The notes under the pieces: generated by a model
Database searches by the model: none
Told to the model about the DNA's origin: nothing
The model's input: only the letters and a program-made list of their open reading frames with translations
Program-made: the position numbers and the translations under genes
From: CAYTYZ01 sp964442385
GTDB taxonomy: Bacteria; Patescibacteriota; Microgenomatia; UBA12405
Assembly (NCBI GenBank): GCA_964442385.1
Contig: CAYTYZ010000028.1
Coordinates: 1-8,225, forward strand
DNA length: 8,225 nt
Direction of reading: 5' to 3'
In this document: positions 1 through 7,077 of the stretch, one piece after another
Layout of the letters: every line of letters starts with the position of its first letter
Position numbering within the stretch: the first letter of the stretch is position 1

Positions 1-359
1 TAACGATTGGGGCTAAGGATGTAGCTGAGGAATTTAGTTTTTGGCTTGGTTAGCAGGCAGTTATTGAAAATAGTACCCATGCTGATAAGCAAGGAGTAAT
101 TATTAAAATTATATTTTTCTAAAAAAACTGGAATAAAGGGTGATAAAAGTGCTAGTTTATTCTCAAAAAAAGTGGGGATATTGAGGTGTACTATTTTTAT
201 ATTTTTTGGCAGCCAAGGTGTTTTTTCCTGATTATAGTAAGTCGTGTAAAGATCGGCATTTGGAAAAACTGTGAGCAGGTCTAAAAGTACCCTTTCGGCG
301 CCACCCCAGGTATAGAGCCAATCATAAAAAAGGGCAACTTTAGGAGAAGATTTGGTCAT
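1..359 (-). CDS. Family 4 glycosyltransferase, N-terminal fragment cut by window edge
   Basis: The gene starts at the ATG at 359-357 and reads open through position 1 without a stop, giving 119 complete codons. The visible part is the N-terminal (acceptor-side) half of a GT-B fold glycosyltransferase. It opens with a beta strand, KVALFYDW (residues 7-14), then the glycine-rich WGGAERVLLDLL (18-29), which is typical of family 4 enzymes whose first loop contacts the acceptor. FPNADLYTTYY (33-43) and the terminal SPNR (116-119), where relatives commonly read TPMRY, also fit this family. The donor-binding C-terminal domain and its E-x7-E motif would lie outside the window. It overlaps the preceding family 4 gene by 20 bases and has no Shine-Dalgarno sequence, so it is probably co-transcribed with the rest and translated by coupling. 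Family is fairly certain; sugar specificity cannot be read. Confidence 0.87.
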   Translation of the reverse strand, partial: MTKSSPKVALFYDWLYTWGGAERVLLDLLTVFPNADLYTTYYNQEKTPWLPKNIKIVHLNIPTFFENKLALLSPFIPVFLEKYNFNNYSLLISMGTIFNNCLLTKPKTKFLSYILSPNR

Positions 360-1422
360 AAAAGGCTAGGGTTTTTTGGGCAAGAGTTTGCCAACTAAAA
401 ATTCGAATATGCTGATGTCCCCTTTTTATAAGATCTAGTCTTACTTCAGGGTCTTGAACAATTTTAATCTGAGTTATTAAATCTGCTGAAGATAGCGGAT
501 CAAAATATAGTGCTGAGGCTCCATGTATTTCTGGTAGGCAAGTAGAGTTTGATGATATAACAGGACAAGACAAGGCCATGGCTTCCAGGCCTGGCAGACT
601 GAACCCTTCCATTAGCGATGGATGGACCAAGGCTAGGGCTTTGCTAAAAATTGTTTTAAATTTGGAGTCTTCAACATATCCTAAAAACTCAACTTGGCCA
701 CTTAAGCCCATAGATTCAACCATTTTTTTTGCCCTGTCTTGAAAAATACTAGGCTTACTTATTATTTTTAAAGTAATATTTGGAAGTGACTGCAAAGCCT
801 TGAAGACAACTTGCAGATTTTTATGAGGGTAAAGATTGCCTACATACAACAAATATTTACCAGGTTTTAAATTTGGATTAAGGTTAATTAGCCTTGGATC
901 AAATGATTCATGTGTAGTGATGATCTTATCTGGATTTATTTTATAAGTATCGATAATATAATCCCTCCAATAATTACTGGGCACTATAATATGGTTGTGG
1001 GTAATATTGATTGTGGTAAATAGTCGATAAAACAAGTATTTAAACCAATAAAGCAGACTAAACCTGGTGGTACTATCCTTGCCGTAGTAGAAGTTTTTGA
1101 TTAGATCGTGAACAGTAATAACTGAGGTTTTTATATACAAGACTGGTTTGTTGAAATGGGTAAAATGAACTAAGTCGAAATTATGTAGGTAGAGAATCCA
1201 AGGAAGTGTAATTTGCTCTGAAAATGTGTAATGTTTAATGTTAGTTTCTAAGTATTTAAATTTTTCCAAGTAGATATTTTTTATGGTCGGATCATTTATA
1301 AGTAAGGTGATGTCGTAATTTTGGTTTAGAGTGGCAACTTGGTTTAGAAGATTTTGCACGTAACGACCGATTCCGGTATGTTTGGTGCCAAACATACGAG
1401 CATCAATCAAGATTCTTTTCAT
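340..1422 (-). CDS. Family 4 glycosyltransferase (GT-B fold, mannosyltransferase-like)
   Basis: This is a complete 360-residue cytoplasmic glycosyltransferase that should move a sugar from a nucleotide donor onto a growing lipid-linked glycan. The N-terminal domain begins MKRILIDARM and has the glycine loop TGIGRY (16-21) and a VHD (104-106). The C-terminal donor domain shows YVGNLYPHKN (193-202), with the basic residue expected to contact the donor phosphates, and the E-x7-E pair E272/E280 in HPSLMEGFSLPGLEAMA, followed by PVISSN (287-292) and PEI (297-299). Length and motif order are normal for the family, and closest in style to bacterial mannosyl- or rhamnosyltransferases. The ATG overlaps the previous stop as ATGA, and no Shine-Dalgarno is visible. 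Its end overlaps the next family 4 gene by 20 bases. Function class is secure; donor and acceptor are unknown. Confidence 0.93.
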   Translation of the reverse strand: MKRILIDARMFGTKHTGIGRYVQNLLNQVATLNQNYDITLLINDPTIKNIYLEKFKYLETNIKHYTFSEQITLPWILYLHNFDLVHFTHFNKPVLYIKTSVITVHDLIKNFYYGKDSTTRFSLLYWFKYLFYRLFTTINITHNHIIVPSNYWRDYIIDTYKINPDKIITTHESFDPRLINLNPNLKPGKYLLYVGNLYPHKNLQVVFKALQSLPNITLKIISKPSIFQDRAKKMVESMGLSGQVEFLGYVEDSKFKTIFSKALALVHPSLMEGFSLPGLEAMALSCPVISSNSTCLPEIHGASALYFDPLSSADLITQIKIVQDPEVRLDLIKRGHQHIRIFSWQTLAQKTLAFYDQIFS

Positions 1423-2297
1423 GTGGTTAATTTTGACAAACGAATTTTTTCCAATATATCTATTGCCAGAATAATTAGTTTATTAACTAGCCCAGGATAA
1501 GAGGAGGATAGGTTTTTGTTATGGAACAGACGCATGGCTTGGGTGCCGGCTAATAGGGACCTTTTTATAGTTTGTGTACTGGCTTTGGAATTGGTGTGTT
1601 TTTTAACACCAGAGGAAATACCTTGAAAATGAGTTAGCTTTATATCTGGCATAAACCAAAGAGAATAATTATTTTTTTTAATATCCCATCCCATTTGAAT
1701 GTCCTCACCATACATAAAATAGTCCTCGTCCCACCAGTGAATTTTTTCACCCACAATTCTCTTTAGTATTAGAGCTGCTCCTACCCCAGCTTCAATTACA
1801 TGGGGCTTGGTTAAATCCAAATTGGTTAAAAAATACCCACGGTTACTTAGACTAAGAAAATGAGCCAGGGATCTAAGAGGATAAGGAAAGCCTCGGTGAC
1901 ACTCGGGCTGGAGTTGGCCAGTTTTTGCCAAAATTATATTTGGTGAAATAGCATCGACAGCGTGGTTTTGTTTAAAGGTGGAAATGATTTTTTGTAGGGT
2001 ATTTTTTTCTAAAATGGTATCTGGGTTGAGAAAAAAAACATATTTAGATGTTTTAGATATTTTTTGTATTCCAAAATTATTACCCTTGGCAAAGCCGTCG
2101 TTTTTATCACGATAAAATATCTTTAAATTTTTGTATTTAGTTTTATTAATTTTAGGCAACTGCTCTGTTGAAGCATTGTCTACAATTATAATTTCGTAGT
2201 CTTTTTTAGCCAGAGTATTTGAGTTTATAGATTCAAGGCACTTAATTAGGTAGTTTCCAGAATTGTAATTTAGTATGATGATTGACAAGATTGGCAT
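1419..2297 (-). CDS. Family 2 glycosyltransferase (GT-A fold, rhamnosyltransferase-like)
   Basis: This 292-residue GT-A enzyme probably adds one sugar from a nucleotide donor to a lipid-linked glycan at the cytoplasmic face. The nucleotide-binding start LSIIILNYNS (4-13) leads to IIIVDNAST (36-44). NDGFAKGNN (66-74) and the metal-binding variant FLNPDT (89-94) follow. The acceptor half carries GVGAALILKR (171-180) and FMYGEDIQMGW (194-204), the usual site of the catalytic acid/base Asp or Glu, then LTHFQG (221-226). This set is characteristic of the WbbL-like rhamnosyltransferase subgroup, though rhamnose specificity is only inferred. The C-terminal tail (about 265-285) is hydrophobic to amphipathic and may bind the membrane. 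The ATG overlaps the preceding stop as TAATG and its TGA overlaps the next ATG as ATGA. It is a distant paralogue of the family 2 gene at 6232-7077. Confidence 0.93.
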   Translation of the reverse strand: MPILSIIILNYNSGNYLIKCLESINSNTLAKKDYEIIIVDNASTEQLPKINKTKYKNLKIFYRDKNDGFAKGNNFGIQKISKTSKYVFFLNPDTILEKNTLQKIISTFKQNHAVDAISPNIILAKTGQLQPECHRGFPYPLRSLAHFLSLSNRGYFLTNLDLTKPHVIEAGVGAALILKRIVGEKIHWWDEDYFMYGEDIQMGWDIKKNNYSLWFMPDIKLTHFQGISSGVKKHTNSKASTQTIKRSLLAGTQAMRLFHNKNLSSSYPGLVNKLIILAIDILEKIRLSKLTT

Positions 2298-3496
2298 TAG
2301 ATTTGATTGTAGACAGCATTTAATTTTTGGGCACTCATTTCCCAGGTGTAGTTGTTTTTTACCAAATCTTTGGCATTTTTACCAATACGATTTCTTTCCT
2401 TTTTATTTTTTAATAGTTTAATGGACATGCTGGCAACTTGGTTGAAAGGTACTACATAGGCATGTTTTTTGTTTACAATTTCAATACCTTCCATACCTTG
2501 TTTGGTGGTGATAATTGGTAGATTAGTAGCCATGGCTTCAAAAAACTTAGTCCGTGTGCCATTGCCACTTAATATTGGGGCAACTAATAGCCAGGAACGG
2601 TGATAATATGAGATTGGATCATCTTTTTCGCCATCAAGTCCCGCTTCAGTTACGATAACGTCATCACTTTTATAAGAACCAAACTTGTCTGGAGCATAGC
2701 GACCAATGATATAAAGCTTGCAGTTTTTAACCTGTTTTTTTATTTCAGGCCAAACATGTTTGAGTAGTAGTTCTACACATTCACTATTTTGCATCCATTT
2801 CATATTGGAAACACCATAGATTAAAGATGGAAATGAGGTCTTTTTTATTTTCATGGGGGCATCGGTATATTTGCTATCAATACCGTTGGGGATAATTTCT
2901 ACGTCTTTTCGTCCGGTATCTTTAGTTATTACTTTTTTATCCTCGTCGGATACGGCTACCACGGTATGGGTTTTTTTCCAATAATAATGTTCCCAGTATT
3001 TTATTTTGAAAACATCAATCCACATAAGGGGCTTGAGAAGAGATTTTAAACCAGTGCGAGTTTTGGTGTAGTGCTCATAAACGGCATATTCTATTGTTTG
3101 GTCAACTAAAACTATGGGGATAGAGGTTTTTGGGATGTTGGGCATCAGGTAAAAACACTCGGTGTGGATTAGATCATATTGACCATTGTCAATTTCTTCT
3201 TTAATTTTAACCTGTAGTTCGCTTGACAAATAATTTGAAACCAAAAAAGGATAAGGACTAAAACCAGTCCGCAGAATTTTTTTAATGTCCCAAGTTCCTC
3301 CCCTTTTGACTATTACTATTTTTTTACAGTAAGGACGAATTTCAGATAACCCTTTTTCGTCCCTGGTAAAACAGATTAGGGTAAGATTATTATCTTTTGA
3401 TAAGTGCTTGATTAGGTAGAATGACCTGGTTTGTCCACCAGATTGACTGGGTGCTGGCAAATAAGGTGTGATCATTAGGATGTTTCTTTTTTTCAC
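2297..3496 (-). CDS. Family 4 glycosyltransferase with GTG start
   Basis: The 399-residue product is a GT-B glycosyltransferase. The start is a GTG at 3496-3494 that overlaps the preceding TGA as GTGA. An in-frame ATG seven codons later (residue 8) is the only near alternative, but the coupled GTG gives the more usual KKRNILMITPYLPAP beginning. Key segments are QSGGQTRSF (18-26), the domain-boundary AVSDEDKK (181-188), IIPNGID (201-207) and GVSNMKWMQN (228-237). The donor-site block is GNGTRTKFFEAMA (311-323), followed by PIITTKQGMEGI (327-338). That donor block resembles the subgroup related to the exopolysaccharide sugar transferases of EpsH/PEP-CTERM loci rather than the E-x7-E layout of the gene at 340-1422, so the two family 4 enzymes probably use different donors. 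Genes on both sides overlap it by a few bases. Substrate is not predictable. Confidence 0.92.
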   Translation of the reverse strand: MKKRNILMITPYLPAPSQSGGQTRSFYLIKHLSKDNNLTLICFTRDEKGLSEIRPYCKKIVIVKRGGTWDIKKILRTGFSPYPFLVSNYLSSELQVKIKEEIDNGQYDLIHTECFYLMPNIPKTSIPIVLVDQTIEYAVYEHYTKTRTGLKSLLKPLMWIDVFKIKYWEHYYWKKTHTVVAVSDEDKKVITKDTGRKDVEIIPNGIDSKYTDAPMKIKKTSFPSLIYGVSNMKWMQNSECVELLLKHVWPEIKKQVKNCKLYIIGRYAPDKFGSYKSDDVIVTEAGLDGEKDDPISYYHRSWLLVAPILSGNGTRTKFFEAMATNLPIITTKQGMEGIEIVNKKHAYVVPFNQVASMSIKLLKNKKERNRIGKNAKDLVKNNYTWEMSAQKLNAVYNQI

Positions 3497-4833
3497 AGTA
3501 TGGGTTTATTTAGATCTAAAATAAGAAGATCTTTGGTTTTATAAACTGGTTGATATTTTGATAGCAAGTTGTTAGTATAAGTGTCGTAGTTAACAGAAAC
3601 ATAAAATAGCTTGTTTTTGTACCTCTCTTGGAATATGGGCATTGGTTCGTATATTTCTATGGGAAAACCGTCTCGTTTTGTTTGATACAAAAAAGCCGTG
3701 TCCCCTTGATATGGGACTATGACCACAGCATCTTTGGGAAGAAGATTATCAGCTACCCATCCTGAGAAAATTATTTCGGGTCGATTAATTTTGTAATATT
3801 CTTTGATTTTTTGCCAGGAAAAAAAGAAACCTATGGCGATTAGAATAAAGGCAAACCAAGGACGAAGTAGTTTAAGACCTGCAGTGGTAATTAGTATAAA
3901 AAATGGCATGGTTATAACTTGGTAATAGTCGTGGTGGACATTGCCTCTGGCCATGATAGAAAAGTAAATAAGAATACCTAGACTGTAAAAAATGTTAATT
4001 TTATTTTTCAAGTGACCTAGTAAAAATGGAAATAATAGACCAAATCCAGAAATTAGAACGGTCAATCTTTCGTAAAAAAGCCACCTAAACCAGTAGGGCT
4101 TGCCAACCGTAAAAGGTTCGCCAGGAAAACCTTGGTAGAGCCAAAGATTGAAAGGAATTCCTTCGGGGAATTTAGAAATATGTTGCCTCCAAAAGTAAAA
4201 AGGTAGTAGCACTAATAAGGCAGAAATAATGGCAAGAATTTTTTGTTTTCTATCAGCTTTTAGGAATGAATATATCCAAACTGGGGCAATTAAAAATCCA
4301 AAAAAAGGTTTAATTAAAAGACTGAGGCCAAGAAAAATATTGGACAAGAAAAAATTTTTTTTATGAAGGAAATATAGACAAAGACTAAATAAAAATATAC
4401 CAGTAGTTTCAGGTAAAATGGCATGGTTGTAAAAAACAATATATGGTAAGAAAAGTGCCAGGACTAAGGTATACAAACTTTTTGAAATTTTATAAAGAAC
4501 CAAGGCAGTTGCAATGGACAAAATGATGTTTATTAGCCGATGGGAAAAGTCTATCGGAAGATTTGTTATTTGAATGAAGAACTTGGTAATTTGGTTGTAG
4601 ATGGGTACTTCTACCATGCGGTAGCCTTTTGGATTTTGTTTACCAGACTGGGCTTCGGAAAGGTCATGATATGTAGGAATTAAAAAGCTTCCTTTGCCAT
4701 TAAGAAGATTTTTTGTCACGCTGGCAGTGTCGGCTTGCCTGAAAGAGTGCCAATCGGCGATAGGATTATCAATTTTATAAAATCTGAAGGCTATTCCTGC
4801 AATAACCAAGATTAGGATAAGTAACTTATTCAT
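3493..4833 (-). CDS. GT-C type integral membrane glycosyltransferase (ArnT/PMT-like)
   Basis: This 446-residue protein has about eleven hydrophobic segments: roughly 3-17, 100-116, 118-136, 143-157, 161-175, 177-191, 198-214, 256-274, 280-294, 305-320 and 324-341. After the first helix comes a large outside loop containing DWHSFRQADTA (27-37). Its acidic residues occupy the place of the catalytic Asp in family 39/ArnT enzymes. ILPETTG (139-145) and NVHHDYYQV (298-306) are further marks of the group. About 100 C-terminal residues are soluble. Such enzymes take a sugar from a polyprenyl-phosphate carrier and transfer it on the outer face of the membrane, to glycan, lipid or protein. It overlaps the ligase-like gene before it by 8 bases (ATGAATAA) and the GTG gene after it by 4. 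The fold and topology are clear; the acceptor is not. Confidence 0.85.
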   Translation of the reverse strand: MNKLLILILVIAGIAFRFYKIDNPIADWHSFRQADTASVTKNLLNGKGSFLIPTYHDLSEAQSGKQNPKGYRMVEVPIYNQITKFFIQITNLPIDFSHRLINIILSIATALVLYKISKSLYTLVLALFLPYIVFYNHAILPETTGIFLFSLCLYFLHKKNFFLSNIFLGLSLLIKPFFGFLIAPVWIYSFLKADRKQKILAIISALLVLLPFYFWRQHISKFPEGIPFNLWLYQGFPGEPFTVGKPYWFRWLFYERLTVLISGFGLLFPFLLGHLKNKINIFYSLGILIYFSIMARGNVHHDYYQVITMPFFILITTAGLKLLRPWFAFILIAIGFFFSWQKIKEYYKINRPEIIFSGWVADNLLPKDAVVIVPYQGDTAFLYQTKRDGFPIEIYEPMPIFQERYKNKLFYVSVNYDTYTNNLLSKYQPVYKTKDLLILDLNKPIL

Positions 4834-6232
4834 TTTGGGAAAATTTAATACTTTGATAGTAAATACCCATTATTATCCAAAACATGTAGGCAGTTTTGGA
4901 GGCTGCAAAAACATCAATAAATATGGCATTGCCTAACATGCAAAAAACTCCGGTTAGAAAGATAAAATTTAATTTGGAGTAGAAATTGGTTGTTTTGCGT
5001 TTGGGAAAAAGTGTAGATAGGGCAAACCAAGCTATGATGCTAAAGAAACTCACAAAACCAAGTAGTCCAGTTTCCCCAAGTATACGCAAAAAGTCATTGT
5101 CGGTAGCAAGCGTAATTGAACCCAAGCCGGTACCTAAAAGTGGGTTAGATTTAAAGGCATTTATGGCTCTGGGCCATTCTACTTTAAATCGTATTTCACC
5201 AGATCTGGCTACCCCTGCATCGACATCAACGCTGGGATATTCAAAGTCATCTGGTCTAACTCTAATCGGTGTTGGAATGGGACTGATGTATATAGGTGCC
5301 ACACTAATACTTGGCAAGGTAGAAATAGGCACAGTGGTTGGGGCAACAGTGGGAAGTGCCACGACAGTTGGCTTACTGGGTAATAAAAGCGCAAGTTGGC
5401 GAGTAATAGTTGGAAAGGTAGCTAATAGTCTTTGGTTTAATTCTCCAGACCCAAGAACACTGGCTAAGATTATCAAACTTGTTGGGATGATCCAAAGTTT
5501 TTTTCTGATTAATATAAATGCTAGTGTCAGAGATAACCATAGGGCTGGCACTGAAACTCTAGAAGCAGTAAGGGTGAGTGTATAAAAAGAGGCTATCCAA
5601 ATTAAAAGAACCGGAAATCTATAAAACCATTTTTTAATTAGTACTGCTACTGGTCCCAAAATAGCCAAAACTACGCTTAAAAAGGCAGCAAGGTCGTAGT
5701 GTCCAGCAAAAGTAGAACTGATTCTGGTCCAGGTGCTCATGTACAAAAGCTGGCCCTTGGAAAACTCTTCGTTCATGGTTGAAATTATCGGCCAGGAATA
5801 ATATTTTTGACCTAGTCCTACAATAGCAACTCCTATAACAGCCAGTAGGGTAAATAAAAAAGGATAGATTAGGGTATTTTTATGTTTTAAGGCATCGATG
5901 GCAATAAAAAAAACCATCATGTATTCGACTCGCCTAAAGGCATGTAAAAATAATATTGAAACGGGCACAATTTGATGATTGGCAAGGCTATTTAAGGAAG
6001 CAGATAAAAGGACCAGCCAATAGGTTAGGAATAACCAGAAGATTTTCTCGCGAAGGACTGGAAATTTATTTTTGATTTGGTAGATGAGCCATACTAAAAC
6101 AGAAACGGCAATAATTACGTCATCCAACCTAATATTTACATAAGTGCCAGTAACGTCAGAAAGCGGAAACTTGGGGTAAAGGGGGATGGACATAATGATC
6201 ACGGCTAGGGCAACGCGTAAGAGATTTGGCAT
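4826..6232 (-). CDS. O-antigen ligase/polymerase-like membrane protein (Wzy_C family) with Pro/Thr-rich insert
   Basis: This 468-residue polytopic protein has about ten to twelve hydrophobic stretches and one long extracytoplasmic loop (about 262-384), the layout of O-antigen ligases (WaaL) and some Wzy polymerases. Members work outside the membrane, joining or polymerising glycans delivered on undecaprenyl pyrophosphate. LTASR (221-225) supplies the conserved arginine before a helix. The second half of the loop reads EWPRAINAFKSNPLLGTGLGS (from 352), then DNDFLRILGETGLLG (378-392). This matches the WaaL signature H[NSQ]X9GXX[GTY] in spacing and in every fixed residue except that the His is Asp378. 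The loop carries a Pro/Thr/Val-rich insert (285-323). STFAGHYDLAAFL (173-185) replaces the more usual G-F-NPN-A motif. The ATG overlaps the preceding stop as TAATG. Ligase versus polymerase cannot be decided from sequence. Confidence 0.85.
   Translation of the reverse strand: MPNLLRVALAVIIMSIPLYPKFPLSDVTGTYVNIRLDDVIIAVSVLVWLIYQIKNKFPVLREKIFWLFLTYWLVLLSASLNSLANHQIVPVSILFLHAFRRVEYMMVFFIAIDALKHKNTLIYPFLFTLLAVIGVAIVGLGQKYYSWPIISTMNEEFSKGQLLYMSTWTRISSTFAGHYDLAAFLSVVLAILGPVAVLIKKWFYRFPVLLIWIASFYTLTLTASRVSVPALWLSLTLAFILIRKKLWIIPTSLIILASVLGSGELNQRLLATFPTITRQLALLLPSKPTVVALPTVAPTTVPISTLPSISVAPIYISPIPTPIRVRPDDFEYPSVDVDAGVARSGEIRFKVEWPRAINAFKSNPLLGTGLGSITLATDNDFLRILGETGLLGFVSFFSIIAWFALSTLFPKRKTTNFYSKLNFIFLTGVFCMLGNAIFIDVFAASKTAYMFWIIMGIYYQSIKFSQNE
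5264..5380 (-). other. Pro/Thr-rich low-complexity segment within the ligase-like protein
   Basis: Codons 285-323 of the ligase-like gene encode a segment dominated by Pro, Thr, Val, Ser and Ala (for example PTVVALPTVAPTTVP, then SPIPTPIRVRP). It sits between the membrane half and the conserved loop motif. It lacks charged residues until its end, so it is expected to be an extended, exposed linker. Its skewed composition also explains the long open frame on the opposite strand here. Confidence 0.8.
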
Positions 6233-7077
6233 TAGGATAAAAATGGTTTAACTAAAAATAACTGATTTGGCTTGTGGATGGCAAAAAATTTTTGAATACC
6301 TAGATTTTCCTGTCCATATTTGTGGGATTTGTTTTTGGCTGAAGCACCTCCGATATGAACTATTTGAGGACCGCAAAGATATTGAATAAAAAATTTAGGA
6401 AAGGCCAAGTGCATTCTGTATTGCATCTCTACCTCTTCGGCATACATAAAAAAAGATTCGTCAAAACCTTTGATTTTCTTTACCACAGAGGTTCTGGTTA
6501 ATATAAATGCACCGGTTATCCAGTCTAGGCGTTGATCCGACAAATAAAATTTATCTCGGGTATAAAAACTAGGAGTATGGGGATGTATAGGTTTAACAAA
6601 ATTGTCAACAAAAGGTAAATCATCTAGATGGGTCTTCCACATAATGGTGTTGACTAGATTTGGGAAAAATCCTCCGGTGGCTTGAAGGCTACGATCAGGG
6701 TTGAGAAGTTTGGGGCTGACGGCTAAACATTCGGGATGCGAGGAGAGCCAGGTTAGACATTGCGAGATACTTGAATTTTCAATCAGGGTATCGGAATTTA
6801 GAAACAGAACGTACTCCCCCTTGGCTATACCAAGCCCTTGGTTGTTGGCCGCTCCAAAACCTAAATTGGTTTTGTTTTGAATTAAAGTGATAGCCTGTTT
6901 TTTTAAGACTGCAGCTGAATCATCAGTGGAAGCATTGTCGACTACGATTATTTCATAAGGTATATGGCCATTTTTAAGATCGGCATCTTGGGCAATTGAT
7001 TTAAGACAAGCCAGGGTAAGCTGAGAAGTATTAAAAGATATTATTATAATGGAAAGCAAGGGTTTATTTTTTGTCAT
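6232..7077 (-). CDS. Family 2 glycosyltransferase (GT-A fold, rhamnosyltransferase-like)
   Basis: The 281-residue product is a cytoplasmic or peripheral GT-A glycosyltransferase. It begins LLSIIIISFN (7-16), has IIVVDNASTDDS (43-54) for the nucleotide, NLGFGAANNQG (71-81) and the metal-binding variant FLNSDT (92-97). LDWITGAFILTR (184-195) and FFMYAEEVEMQYR (209-221) form the acceptor half, with the E214/E215 pair in the acid/base position, followed by IVHIGGASA (239-247). This combination marks the WbbL-like rhamnosyltransferase group. The ATG at 7077-7075 lies inside the end of the upstream gene (14-base overlap) with no Shine-Dalgarno. The alternative of a later start would remove the first strand. 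It has the same motif order as the gene at 1419-2297 but differs widely outside the motifs, so they likely add different linkages. Confidence 0.94.
   Translation of the reverse strand: MTKNKPLLSIIIISFNTSQLTLACLKSIAQDADLKNGHIPYEIIVVDNASTDDSAAVLKKQAITLIQNKTNLGFGAANNQGLGIAKGEYVLFLNSDTLIENSSISQCLTWLSSHPECLAVSPKLLNPDRSLQATGGFFPNLVNTIMWKTHLDDLPFVDNFVKPIHPHTPSFYTRDKFYLSDQRLDWITGAFILTRTSVVKKIKGFDESFFMYAEEVEMQYRMHLAFPKFFIQYLCGPQIVHIGGASAKNKSHKYGQENLGIQKFFAIHKPNQLFLVKPFLS

Noticed and set aside
1419..3496. Possible UGA recoding (code 25, as in Gracilibacteria/SR1)
   Set aside because: TGA serves as the natural stop at 3495-3493 and 1421-1419, each in a start/stop overlap, and I see no in-frame TGA inside the genes. 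The standard bacterial code fits.
5209..5394. Minus-strand 61-codon frame within the ligase-like gene
   Set aside because: It is an out-of-frame shadow of the Pro/Thr-rich insert, with no independent start signal.
4986..5585. Plus-strand open frame of 199 codons
   Set aside because: It lies wholly antisense to the ligase-like gene, over its Pro/Thr-rich insert, whose codons read as Gly/Val-rich on the other strand. It has no recognisable domain and no ribosome binding site; the minus strand is clearly coding.
1419..7077. Recent tandem duplication of the two family 2 glycosyltransferases
   Set aside because: They share motif order (VDNAST, N-[SP]-D, FMY-x-E) but little else in protein or DNA. 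They are old paralogues or independent acquisitions.
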